Origin: Paenibacillus harenae DSM 16969
Lineage (GTDB): Bacteria; Bacillota; Bacilli; Paenibacillales; Paenibacillaceae
Length of the DNA stretch: 64,000 nt
NCBI RefSeq assembly: GCF_000422465.1
Contig: NZ_KE383846.1
Span: 394,555 to 458,554 of the forward strand
Reading direction: 5' to 3'
In this document: positions 18,171-25,860 of the stretch, piece after piece
Numbering within the stretch: position 1 is the stretch's first letter
How the letters are laid out: the number at the start of each line of letters is the position of its first letter
Notes under the pieces: model-generated
Databases searched by the model: none
Seen by the model: the letters and a program-made list of their open reading frames with translations, nothing else
What the model was told of the DNA's origin: nothing
Program-made: the position numbers and the translations under genes

Positions 18171-19646
18171 TCAGGTGCCGCAAAAGGTTTGGTAAGGATA
18201 GGCTGACGACTCGGGCAGCGCGGAATAATCGGACTGTTCCGTGGAGAGCGCATACGGGCATGATAGAACTTGAAGAAGCCGTTCCATCACGCTGTAGTCT
18301 CCTCGCTGCACCGCCGCGTCGAGCGCTTCCTCTACCCGATGGTTGCGGGGGATTATCGCGGGATTGCTGCTTCGCATCAGCTGCTGCGAGGATTGTTGCG
18401 ATTCCTGCTGTCTGCCCAGTCTCGCCTGCCACTGCCCGTGCCACTGCTCGAATTCCTCATCGCCGGCCAGGCCCGTATCCTCCGGCTTGCCGGATGTCAA
18501 TGCGCGGAACGTGTTCGTATAGTCCGCCCGATGCTTCTTCATCATACCGAGCAGGTCTTTAATCAGGGATTCATCCTGCTCCTCTTCGTTGAAAATTCCG
18601 AGCTTAGCCCTCATTCCCGCGAACCAATTGCCAAAATACAGCTCGCTATATTTGGAGAGTGCGTCCTCCGCCAGCTTGACCGACTGCTCCTCGTCGTCAT
18701 GCAGCAGCGGCAATAGCGTTTCCGCGAATCTCGCGAGGTTCCAGGCGCCGATCTGCGGCTGATTGCCGTAAGCATAACGACCGTTTACGTCAATCGAACT
18801 GAATACCGTAGCAGGGTCAAAAGCATCCATGAAAGCGCAAGGACCATAATCAATCGTTTCTCCGCTAATGGCCATATTATCCGTGTTCATCACCCCGTGA
18901 ATAAAGCCGACAAGCTGCCATTTGGCAATCAGCTCCGTCTGACGCTTGATCACTTCCTGCAGCAGAGAGAGATAAGTGTTCTCGCCAGGATCAGCCTCTT
19001 GAAAGTGTCTTTGCCACGTATAGTCGGCAAGGGCGCGAAGCTCCTGGACCGTACCCCAATTGGAGACGAATTGAAAGGTGCCGACGCGCAGATGACTGGC
19101 AGCCACGCGTGTTAGAACCGCACCGGGCAGCTCGGTTTCGCGGATAATCGACTCCCCGGTTGTCACTACCGCCAGGCTGCGGGTAGTCGGAATGCCCAGC
19201 CCGTGCATGGCTTCGCTGATGATATATTCGCGCAGCATCGGCCCAAGCGCGGCGCGGCCGTCGCCCCGACGGGAGAATGCCGTTCTTCCTGAGCCTTTCA
19301 ACTGAATATCAAACCGCTCGCCTTCGGGCGTGATCTGTTCGCCAAGCAGGAGCGCGCGGCCGTCCCCGAGCATAGTGAAATGCCCGAATTGATGCCCGGC
19401 ATAAGCTTGAGCAAGAGGCAGCGCTCCTTCGGGAACTTGATTGCCGGCAAACACTTCTATGCCATTCTTGCTTTGCAGCTCTTCAGCGTTCAATCCCAGG
19501 GATGAGGCTAGCGGCTGATTCAGGATGACCAACTTCGGGGAGCTTACAGGGTTCAGGTCCTGCAGGTTAAATAGGGATTCAGGCAATCGAGCATAACTGT
19601 TGTCGAAGTTCCATCCCGCCACTGTCCTTGCATTGTTCTCTGTCAT
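18171..19646 (-). CDS. selO: Protein adenylyltransferase SelO
   Basis: A 491-residue pseudokinase-fold enzyme that transfers AMP from ATP to protein hydroxyl groups. Conserved features are QLKGSGRTAFSRRGDGRAAL (ATP binding), GPMLREYIISEAMHGLGIPT, the catalytic GVMNTDNM with the metal-binding IDYGP, and NWFAGMRAKLG. Length matches the family. The C-terminus ends TFCGT, with a cysteine at the place where SelO proteins carry selenocysteine or a disulphide-forming cysteine. AAGGAG precedes the ATG. In E. coli SelO protects against oxidative stress; here it stands as a single gene. Confidence 0.94.
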   Translation of the reverse strand: MTENNARTVAGWNFDNSYARLPESLFNLQDLNPVSSPKLVILNQPLASSLGLNAEELQSKNGIEVFAGNQVPEGALPLAQAYAGHQFGHFTMLGDGRALLLGEQITPEGERFDIQLKGSGRTAFSRRGDGRAALGPMLREYIISEAMHGLGIPTTRSLAVVTTGESIIRETELPGAVLTRVAASHLRVGTFQFVSNWGTVQELRALADYTWQRHFQEADPGENTYLSLLQEVIKRQTELIAKWQLVGFIHGVMNTDNMAISGETIDYGPCAFMDAFDPATVFSSIDVNGRYAYGNQPQIGAWNLARFAETLLPLLHDDEEQSVKLAEDALSKYSELYFGNWFAGMRAKLGIFNEEEQDESLIKDLLGMMKKHRADYTNTFRALTSGKPEDTGLAGDEEFEQWHGQWQARLGRQQESQQSSQQLMRSSNPAIIPRNHRVEEALDAAVQRGDYSVMERLLQVLSCPYALSTEQSDYSALPESSAYPYQTFCGT

Positions 19647-19783
19647 CGCATCTCCTTATTTCCTTATCCATTTGTCATTTGTATCTAATATTATATTTTC
19701 CAACCTTGTTTAAACACGCAAAACAGCCCTTATAGTGTTTGCTTTTGCCATTTTATTATACTCTTTCCATACATGAATGACTG

Positions 19784-20527
19784 TTACTTCCCGCTTAATT
19801 TGACCGCTGCAACTAAAAAGAATATAGGACGACGGAAGGCGTCCAGCCAGTCGGGGTTCCCTGCCAGCATTTCTTTGGTCGGTTGAACCTCGGAGAGCTG
19901 TGTAATCCCGAAGCCGGATTCGATTAGAGCATTCATGTAGGAGGCGACGGTTCGATGGTACTTCATGACATCATTTTCCAGGAATCTTGTCAACCGCGGA
20001 CCTTCTTCATGATAGTTGTCGACCGGCCAATGTAATTTCTCTCCTTGCGCATCGTAAAACCAGTCTTGCGGAGCAAGCGCAGTGAAGATCGGATGTTCGA
20101 CCGAAAACACAAAAGAACCTCCAGGCGCAAGGCTGTGATGAACTTTCCGGCTGAGCGTGTCGAAGTCCTGGATATAATGGAGTGCAAGAGAGCTGATGAC
20201 CACGTCGAATTCTTCTGCGGCAAAGTCGATGTCCTCGATCGCAAGACGGCGATACGTTATGGCCGAATCGCCCGTCATCGCCCTGGCGCGATCCAACATA
20301 TTTTCGGAGAGGTCTACGCCAACCACCGAGCGGGCCTCCCGCTCTCGGGCATAACGGCAATGCCAGCCGAATCCGCATCCGAGATCAAGCACTTTTTTAT
20401 GACGCAGCTCCGGAAGCATGGCACGGAAATAGCCCCATTCTCCGGCTGCTTCCAATCCTCCGATCGAACGCGGCATTCGGCTGTAATTCGCAAAAAATTC
20501 GGAATCATCATATTTATTCTGTTTCAT
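19784..20527 (-). CDS. Class I SAM-dependent methyltransferase
   Basis: A 247-residue methyltransferase: VLDLGCGFGWHCRYA (motif I), VVGVDLSENMLDRA (motif II), IDFAAEEFDVVISSLALHYI (motif IV region) and LAPGGSFVFSVEHPIF. The sequence DWFYDAQGEKLHWPVDNYHEEG resembles the class often annotated as small-molecule methyltransferases in Firmicutes. The ribosome site AGGAGA is twelve bases from the ATG, slightly long. The substrate is unknown. Confidence 0.9.
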   Translation of the reverse strand: MKQNKYDDSEFFANYSRMPRSIGGLEAAGEWGYFRAMLPELRHKKVLDLGCGFGWHCRYAREREARSVVGVDLSENMLDRARAMTGDSAITYRRLAIEDIDFAAEEFDVVISSLALHYIQDFDTLSRKVHHSLAPGGSFVFSVEHPIFTALAPQDWFYDAQGEKLHWPVDNYHEEGPRLTRFLENDVMKYHRTVASYMNALIESGFGITQLSEVQPTKEMLAGNPDWLDAFRRPIFFLVAAVKLSGK

Positions 20528-20631
20528 TATTAACCGCAGTCTCCTAATTCACTTTTTTTCTTTTTCGATTTGCTTTCCAAATCGATTATAAACTTAATGC
20601 GCAATGGATTCTATTATTTTCCAATATAAGC

Positions 20632-20943
20632 TCAAGGCTCTATAGCCAAGAGTTGTGGATTTTTCCACCTTTTACGCTCATATGTAACCCAGTATTTATT
20701 CTCGATTTCAATTATTTTACTAAGATCTAAGGATGTTGACACGGTCGTTTTTCGTCCGCCTTCATTTTGTAATGTAATAGAATCCGTGTCTGCGTGAATT
20801 ATCGTTGCGTATTCAAAAGTTGTCATCGTATGGGAGTACCACACGAATAACTGATATACGATAAGTGCGCTGATCAACGTAATGATCACTTTCCACGTTT
20901 TCTTTATTCTAGAGGTCTTATCCACTGTCCCACCCATCCTCAA
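20632..20943 (-). CDS. Small membrane protein downstream of TIMP-like gene, unknown
   Basis: About 100 residues: a basic N-terminus (TSRIKKTWK), one helix (VIITLISALIVYQLFVWY) and an outside domain of about 60 residues with beta pattern (FEYATIIHADTDSITLQ). The gene overlaps the stop of the upstream TIMP-like gene; the start may be TTG at 20943 or the ATG two codons later. It is clearly co-transcribed with that gene, so the two may work together at the cell surface. Confidence 0.6.
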   Translation of the reverse strand: MRMGGTVDKTSRIKKTWKVIITLISALIVYQLFVWYSHTMTTFEYATIIHADTDSITLQNEGGRKTTVSTSLDLSKIIEIENKYWVTYERKRWKNPQLLAIEP

Positions 20944-21545
20944 TTCACTTTATTTCTGCGCCAGGACAAGTAAACCATCATGCTAACCACCGCGATCGCA
21001 AATAAGGCAACCCACACGAAAGGTTGAATGCTTTGGCGTTCATTTTCAAGCTGAACCTGTTCCGTCGGCTCTTTTTTTTCAAGCTGAACCTGTTCTGTCG
21101 GCGCTTTGCCTTCACCTAATACGGTTAAATCCTCCTGGGCCCCGGCCAATTCCTTCGTTCGATCACAGATGATCGTTACAAGTTGCTCTTTACCGCCGTA
21201 CATGTCGGATCGGTTAGCATACACCAAATAGTCCTTGCCTTCCTCAAAATGATAGCCGCAATCGCCGCCGCCGCTTCCGGTTTGAATAATGATCTGCGAT
21301 TCAGGACCGCCCTTCCAGATCTGTTTCGTTTCGAATAGAACGGCTTTCGTTACGTATCCCTCCACGCTTTTTTGTTCTTTCACTTCCAAGACGCGACCGG
21401 CGAAAACGGCCTCCGAATGGTTAAGCTGCTCTTCAACCGTTATCGGCCCGGCGCAGGAGCACGCATACGCATTCTGAGGCATGAAGAACGTCATGATCCC
21501 TGCAGCGAAACAAATGGCCCATATCGTATTTATTTTTCTTTTCAT
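20940..21545 (-). CDS. TIMP/netrin-like (NTR fold) secreted protein, membrane anchored
   Basis: A 201-residue protein with a signal peptide (KINTIWAICFAAGIMTFF, cleavage near AYA) and a mature N-terminus CSCAGP. The Cys-x-Cys at the extreme N-terminus followed by EQLNHSEAVFAGRV is characteristic of bacterial relatives of tissue inhibitors of metalloproteases. GGDCGYHFEEGKDYLVYA supplies the partner cysteine region, and a further Cys is in TIICDRT. A C-terminal helix (PFVWVALFAIAVVSMMVYL) with RRNK anchors it. Before the helix the octapeptide PTEQVQLE occurs twice, a recent internal duplication. Protease inhibition is not proven for bacterial members. Confidence 0.8.
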   Translation of the reverse strand: MKRKINTIWAICFAAGIMTFFMPQNAYACSCAGPITVEEQLNHSEAVFAGRVLEVKEQKSVEGYVTKAVLFETKQIWKGGPESQIIIQTGSGGGDCGYHFEEGKDYLVYANRSDMYGGKEQLVTIICDRTKELAGAQEDLTVLGEGKAPTEQVQLEKKEPTEQVQLENERQSIQPFVWVALFAIAVVSMMVYLSWRRNKVN

Positions 21546-21645
21546 CGTATCCCCCTTATCGCTCTCGCTAGCTCTATAACGGACTTACTAAATAAACGAT
21601 ATAACGTAACCATATGTTTCAGCCTACTCCCAAAAACGGGAAATA

Positions 21646-21668
21646 GGCAGCCGGTCATGCCGGCTGCC
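21646..21668 (-). terminator. Hairpin terminator after coiled-coil gene
   Basis: Nine-base arms GGCAGCCGG and CCGGCTGCC with a five-base loop lie 24 bases past the coiled-coil stop. On the minus strand the stem is followed by TATTTCCCGTTTTT. Confidence 0.6.
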
Positions 21669-21691
21669 TTGGCGGATCTTTTGCCTAATCA

Positions 21692-21967
21692 CTATTGAAG
21701 AGAATGGTTTTGTTGAATAAGCGCATTCGCTTGTGCCTGCTGCAGCTTTTGCTGCGCCTGCAGAACGTCTTCTTGTTCCTTCCTGACTTGCTCCTGGGAT
21801 TGAAGGACATGCTGAACATTCGTTTGCAGCTCTTGCTCTGCTTCTAATAATTCCTGATTTTGTTCTTGCAACTGTTCATGCGCTTTTAGAACCTCTCGCT
21901 GCGCTTGCAGTAATTGCTGATCTTTCTCGGCATTGTCAGCGATCTGTTGTAAATTTCGATTGACCAT
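21692..21967 (-). CDS. Glutamine-rich coiled-coil protein, unknown
   Basis: A 91-residue protein that is almost entirely one predicted coiled coil, very rich in Gln and Glu with Leu/Val at heptad spacing (EQLQEQNQELLEAEQELQ, QKLQQAQANAL). The ATG at 21967 follows TTGGAGG at eight bases and is preferred over an in-frame ATG 15 bases upstream. There is no signal peptide or membrane segment. A 19-bp sequence resembling a Fur box lies 75-95 bases upstream, so it may be iron-regulated. No family recognised. Confidence 0.65.
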   Translation of the reverse strand: MVNRNLQQIADNAEKDQQLLQAQREVLKAHEQLQEQNQELLEAEQELQTNVQHVLQSQEQVRKEQEDVLQAQQKLQQAQANALIQQNHSLQ

Positions 21968-22042
21968 GGGGCGCGCCTCCAAATGTTATTTTATTGTCCA
22001 CAATTGACCAATAATTATCGTGCGCCCAAATGCAATTTTCTA

Positions 22043-22061
22043 TACTATGATTATCATTCTC
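22043..22061. promoter_or_regulatory. Fur-box-like operator
   Basis: Read on the minus strand, GAGAATGATAATCATAGTA matches the 19-bp Fur consensus (GATAATGATAATCATTATC) at 15 of 19 positions, including the whole core ATGATAATCAT. It lies upstream of the coiled-coil gene and about 290 bases upstream of the protease gene. Binding by Fur is inferred from the match only. Confidence 0.5.
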
Positions 22062-22192
22062 CATTTTGCGGCATAGGAAAATCTGCTTATTTTTAAATTT
22101 TCAGACATTTCAACAAAATATTTAATTTTAATCCATTAAACTAAAAACATTGCAGGCTTATAGCGTGAAAGGGGGAATGTTCGAGAGCAATC

Positions 22193-22251
22193 AAGCAGAA
22201 GCGCCGGCATCCTTGTCAGAGGACGTAAACCGTTTCGCGGAGAATTCTAAG
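22193..22251. repeat. Dispersed intergenic repeat, copy A
   Basis: About 60 bases, from AAGCAGAAGCGCC to GAGAATTCTAAG, recur with small changes at 39441-39500. The core CCGTTTCGCGGAGAAT is identical in both copies. Both copies lie in gaps next to metabolic or secreted-protein genes. Confidence 0.65.
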
Positions 22252-22285
22252 CGTTTATAAGTGTAAACTTATCCATTCTTAGAAT
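22244..22285 (+). promoter_or_regulatory. Leader hairpin upstream of the subtilase gene
   Basis: Outer arms ATTCTAAG and CTTAGAAT (22244-22251, 22278-22285) enclose inner arms ATAAGT and ACTTAT (22257-22262, 22267-22272). No T-run follows, so it is not a plain terminator. It begins inside the repeat and may be an mRNA leader structure or an operator. Confidence 0.45.
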
Positions 22286-22346
22286 GTAAGAAAAGGTCGA
22301 AACATGTAGTCTGCTTTCTCTAAAAAATGAATATTGGAGGGACAAA

Positions 22347-25337
22347 ATGTACCGAATCCTGTTTCGAACAAGATGGTTGACCCTTTCATTTCTATTCGTC
22401 CTTATCTTTTCTCTCATCACCCCTGCAGCCGGATCGGCAGCCGAAGCAAGACTCCTTCAACCTTCCCTGGATGCAGACCGCGTATCGGAAATGTTTTCGG
22501 AAAAAATCACTTCTCCGTTCGATCATTCCTTGAAATTGGAGGCCATGAAACAAAAGTCAATCAGCTCTAATCAGCCGATTTTATCCCAAACCATTAGACC
22601 GCAAAATTATGTCCCCGCTTCGGACAGCGCGGAGCCCATTGATGTTATTGTCGAATTGAAGACGGACCCCGTTGCCGTCTATCGCGCAAAGGCGAAGAAA
22701 GGCCTAAAGAAATCCGATGCCGCGTACCAGACTGAATTGTCCGCAGAACAAGCCGGTTTTACGGCGTCGTTGGCAAAGTTAAACGCTAAGCCGAAGCGGC
22801 AATATCAACATGTCTTTAACGGCTACTCCGTAACCATGCCAGCCAATCAAGTGGACAGCCTGTTAGGGCTGCCAGGCGTGAAAGCTATCTACCCCGATCT
22901 GGAATTCAAAGTATCGCCAGTGGATAGCATCACGCCGAATATGGATGAAAGCGCCCCTTTCATGGGATCCAACTTCCTATGGGATCTCGGGTTCGACGGG
23001 ACCGGCATTAAGGTCGGCGTATTGGATACCGGCATCGATTATCGCCACCCAAGCTTGGCTTCCGCTTACAAGGGCGGATACGACTTTGTCGATAATGACG
23101 CGGATCCGATGGAGACCCCTCCGGATCCGAATGATCCGGAAGCGGCTACGGATCACGGGACCCATGTCTCGGGTACGATTGCAGGCAGGGGAGATCCCTT
23201 CAATCCCGGCAGCGGAACAGGCTGGGTTCGCGGCGTGGCTTATGGCTCCGATCTCTATGCATACCGTGTACTGGGGCCTGGCGGAACCGGCTCGACGGAG
23301 GATGTGATCGCCGCCATCGAGCGTTCCGTACAGGATGGAATGGACATCATTAACTTATCCTTGGGGAGCAGCGTAAACGATCAGTATGACGCAACCTCTA
23401 TCGCGCTGAATAATGTTATGCTCAGCGGGGTCGTTGCCGTCACCGCGAACGGAAACGACGGACCCGACTCCTATACGGTCGGTTCTCCGGGATCGGCGGA
23501 CATGGCTATTTCTGTCGGAGCCTCCTCTCCGCCGCTGGACATTCCCACCATTCAAGCAGACGGTATCGAAAAGGTTTATGCGAGTATAATGGCCTATTCC
23601 CCGGAGCTGGGAGATTTGCAGGGCCAAACCTTGGATCTGGTATTTGCCGGACTGGGCGCTCCTGAAGATTTTGAAGGAAAAGATTTAAACGGGAAAGCAG
23701 CTTTAATAGCCCGCGGTTCGATCTCTTTTGCCGAAAAATCATTAAATGCGCAGGCCGCAGGCGCTGCCGCGGTCATTATCTATAACAACGAACCCGGAAA
23801 CTTCGGCGGCACCTTAGGAGAAGAAGGCAATTATATTCCGACGTTGAGTATTTCTCAAGAAGACGGACTGGCTCTCAAGGCTGGAACGGAAACGTCCGGG
23901 TCAATCCCCTTTACGTTCGGCATTGAGCTCGAGCAGGATTTCATGGGGGATTTCAGCTCGGTCGGACCGACATTGCCGGGGCTGACGATCAAGCCGGATA
24001 TTTCGGCGCCGGGCGTGGCGATCCGCTCCTCCGTTCCTGCTTTTGACGGGAATTACGAGGATGCCTATGCCGATTTGCAAGGAACAAGCATGGCTAGTCC
24101 CCATATCGCCGGAGCCGCCGCGCTGTTATTACAGAAAGACGGCTCGATGGATCCGTTTGAAATAAAATCCTTATTGATGAATAACGCCTTCAAATTGGAA
24201 GACCGTGAAGGCCGGCGTTATTCGCATATGGCGCAAGGAGCGGGAAGAGCGGATCTCGGACATACAATCGAGGCGAAAGCGGTCGTTATGGTAGAGCAAT
24301 CCACCAACGCGGTTCCAAGCGGAGAAAGTTTGCCGTATTTTACCGGAAGCGTCTCCTTCGGGCAGAAGGATGCCGGGGCGCTTGATACGAGAACCGTTAC
24401 CGTGAAAGATATTGCCGGAGCGGCTTCCTCGTATTCGATCGCTTCGATATGGCATGGTTCTTCCGTCGGCACCCTCACAGCCAGCCAGGATAACGTGACA
24501 GTCAGCGCTGGAGGCACGGCTTCATTTGATCTATCTCTGCAAGTGGATCAGCAAGCGGCTGACGGCCGTTACGAGGGTGAAATAGTTTTAACCGGGGAAG
24601 ACGGACATGTCCTCCAGGTTCCATTCTCTCTATACATTGGCGAAGCGGATATACCGGATGCGATCACAGGCATTGCCTTAGACCCTCTCTTCTTCTCTCC
24701 AAATGGCGACGGCGCGACGGATACGACGGATCTTACATTTAAAGTGAATTTGGCCTCGCCTTATTTCTCTTTAGACGTGTATGATGCCGTTACCTCGCAA
24801 TGGAAAGGAACCATTGTAGAGGCTAATGACGGAATCGATCCCGGCAGCTATATCCTTGAAGCTTGGAATGGCTCAATAACGAATAGCTCGGGTTCGGCCC
24901 CGTTAGAAGAAGGCTTCTATGTCATAATTCCATGGATTGGAGCCGATACGGCAACCGCCGTGCCGCTGGAGGAACAGGCCTCTCCGTTTGTAGCGGATGT
25001 GAACGCGCCTGCCTCGGCATTGGATAATCCTGCTTTTACGATCCAGAATGGCATAGGTACAATTACAGGTCAAATCGAAAGCGACTTCATGATTGACCTG
25101 TTGGGAGATTATTCAGCTGTTGGAGTTGCGGCTTTATACGATGACAAGGGCTGGGTACAAGCGGATGGCGTTATAGCCGATGACGGCAGTTTTAGTATCC
25201 AGGTTCCGTTTAAACCGGGACTTAAACCGGTCGAGGTTTATATCTATGACATTGCCGGTAACGGCGTAATGGAACCGGCATATCTCGTGGATATGAAGAA
25301 AGGAAAACCTCAAAAGCAGAAGGGTAAACCCAAATGA
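22347..25337 (+). CDS. Secreted subtilisin-like serine protease (S8, Vpr-like) with PA domain
   Basis: A 996-residue exported protease. It has a signal peptide (about 1-33, cleavage near SAAEA) and an I9-type propeptide (about 95-190, IDVIVELKTDP to GVKAIYPDLEF). The catalytic domain has Asp227 (VGVLDTGIDY), His270 (DHGTHVSG) and Ser581 (GTSMASPHIAG). A protease-associated domain of about 110 residues is inserted at about 410-520, as in Vpr and lactocepins. The C-terminal 350 residues are beta-sandwich repeats (Fn3-like), with FFSPNGDGATDTTDLTF resembling the motif of other extracellular proteins. It ends with a lysine-rich tail and has no sortase signal. The start follows TTGGAGGGACAA. It probably degrades extracellular protein for nutrition. 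Confidence 0.93.
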   Translation: MYRILFRTRWLTLSFLFVLIFSLITPAAGSAAEARLLQPSLDADRVSEMFSEKITSPFDHSLKLEAMKQKSISSNQPILSQTIRPQNYVPASDSAEPIDVIVELKTDPVAVYRAKAKKGLKKSDAAYQTELSAEQAGFTASLAKLNAKPKRQYQHVFNGYSVTMPANQVDSLLGLPGVKAIYPDLEFKVSPVDSITPNMDESAPFMGSNFLWDLGFDGTGIKVGVLDTGIDYRHPSLASAYKGGYDFVDNDADPMETPPDPNDPEAATDHGTHVSGTIAGRGDPFNPGSGTGWVRGVAYGSDLYAYRVLGPGGTGSTEDVIAAIERSVQDGMDIINLSLGSSVNDQYDATSIALNNVMLSGVVAVTANGNDGPDSYTVGSPGSADMAISVGASSPPLDIPTIQADGIEKVYASIMAYSPELGDLQGQTLDLVFAGLGAPEDFEGKDLNGKAALIARGSISFAEKSLNAQAAGAAAVIIYNNEPGNFGGTLGEEGNYIPTLSISQEDGLALKAGTETSGSIPFTFGIELEQDFMGDFSSVGPTLPGLTIKPDISAPGVAIRSSVPAFDGNYEDAYADLQGTSMASPHIAGAAALLLQKDGSMDPFEIKSLLMNNAFKLEDREGRRYSHMAQGAGRADLGHTIEAKAVVMVEQSTNAVPSGESLPYFTGSVSFGQKDAGALDTRTVTVKDIAGAASSYSIASIWHGSSVGTLTASQDNVTVSAGGTASFDLSLQVDQQAADGRYEGEIVLTGEDGHVLQVPFSLYIGEADIPDAITGIALDPLFFSPNGDGATDTTDLTFKVNLASPYFSLDVYDAVTSQWKGTIVEANDGIDPGSYILEAWNGSITNSSGSAPLEEGFYVIIPWIGADTATAVPLEEQASPFVADVNAPASALDNPAFTIQNGIGTITGQIESDFMIDLLGDYSAVGVAALYDDKGWVQADGVIADDGSFSIQVPFKPGLKPVEVYIYDIAGNGVMEPAYLVDMKKGKPQKQKGKPK

Positions 25338-25387
25338 AGCGAGCTGCCTCTCGGCAGCATGAGGTGAGGCGAACGGAAGCCGGCGTA

Positions 25388-25572
25388 GTTTCCAAAATTG
25401 AAACTAAACGGTTGAAGTCAGCTGCTGAGTCAGGAAATAATTTCAAATTTTGAACCTAAACGACGGAAGCAGAACGACTAATCACGGATTGAGCGGTTTA
25501 ATTTCAGTTATTGAAACAAAACGGTTGCGGAATTCATTGTAACCGAGATTAATTTCAGTATTTGACACTAAC
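25388..25572. repeat. Four degenerate tandem copies of a ~30-bp unit
   Basis: Related units sit at 25388-25417, 25439-25469, 25501-25530 and 25551-25572. They share the pattern ATTTCAnnnnTTGAAACTAAACGGTTGmrG; the last copy is cut short. Spacing is about 50-60 bases. The first half, TTTCAnnnnTTGAAA, is itself nearly palindromic. The function is unknown. Confidence 0.6.
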
Positions 25573-25656
25573 ATTACCTGATATGCTGCTTGAGCGCTTA
25601 ACTTTATGAGCATTTCATCCACATTCGGCGAGTCTCATAAACTCCTAATAAAAGGT

Positions 25657-25692
25657 CAATAACCCGCGGCTAAGCCGCGGGTTATTGTTTCT
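25657..25692 (+). terminator. Strong Rho-independent terminator
   Basis: Perfect 14-base arms CAATAACCCGCGGC and GCCGCGGGTTATTG with a 3-base loop TAA, followed by TTT. It closes the protease transcript about 320 bases past its stop and shields the next promoter. Confidence 0.85.
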
Positions 25693-25780
25693 CGACGCGT
25701 ACCAAAAGACCCGTGCAGCTTGTTATCTTCGCTTGTATTTTCATATATGATTTGAGGCTCATGAGGCGAAATGGATATTG

Positions 25781-25809
25781 TTTACAAAGTAATCGCAGCA
25801 TGTTATAAT
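25781..25809 (+). promoter_or_regulatory. Sigma-A promoter of the ArsR-GyrB fusion gene
   Basis: TTTACA (25781-25786), 17 bases, then a perfect TATAAT (25804-25809). The transcription start should fall inside the palindrome that begins at 25811. Confidence 0.8.
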
Positions 25810-25810
25810 T

Positions 25811-25840
25811 TATTATATTACGTAATTACGTAATATAATA
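25811..25840. promoter_or_regulatory. Perfect 30-bp palindrome, probable operator
   Basis: The 15-base half site is TATTATATTACGTAA and the other half is its exact reverse complement, with no spacer. It begins one base after the -10 hexamer and ends 20 bases before the ATG at 25861. A repressor bound here would block transcription start. The winged-helix protein encoded directly downstream is the obvious candidate, giving autoregulation (inference). Confidence 0.75.
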
Positions 25841-25860
25841 ATATGGGGCGAGGTGACGTG

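Larger units (their letters stand above)
21983..22346. other. 364-base divergent intergenic region
   Basis: This region between the coiled-coil gene and the protease gene contains no gene. It holds the Fur-box-like site (22043-22061), an AT-rich stretch (22080-22150), copy A of a dispersed repeat (22193-22251) and a long hairpin (22244-22285) before the protease ribosome site (GGAGGG, 22335-22340). Confidence 0.6.
25338..25780. other. Gene-free region with repeats and terminator
   Basis: No gene was found between the protease stop and the regulator promoter. It holds four diverged repeats (25388-25572) and the terminator at 25657-25692. Confidence 0.65.

Noticed and set aside
25388..25572. 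CRISPR array
   Set aside because: Units are diverged and unequally spaced, with no identical repeats and no cas genes nearby.
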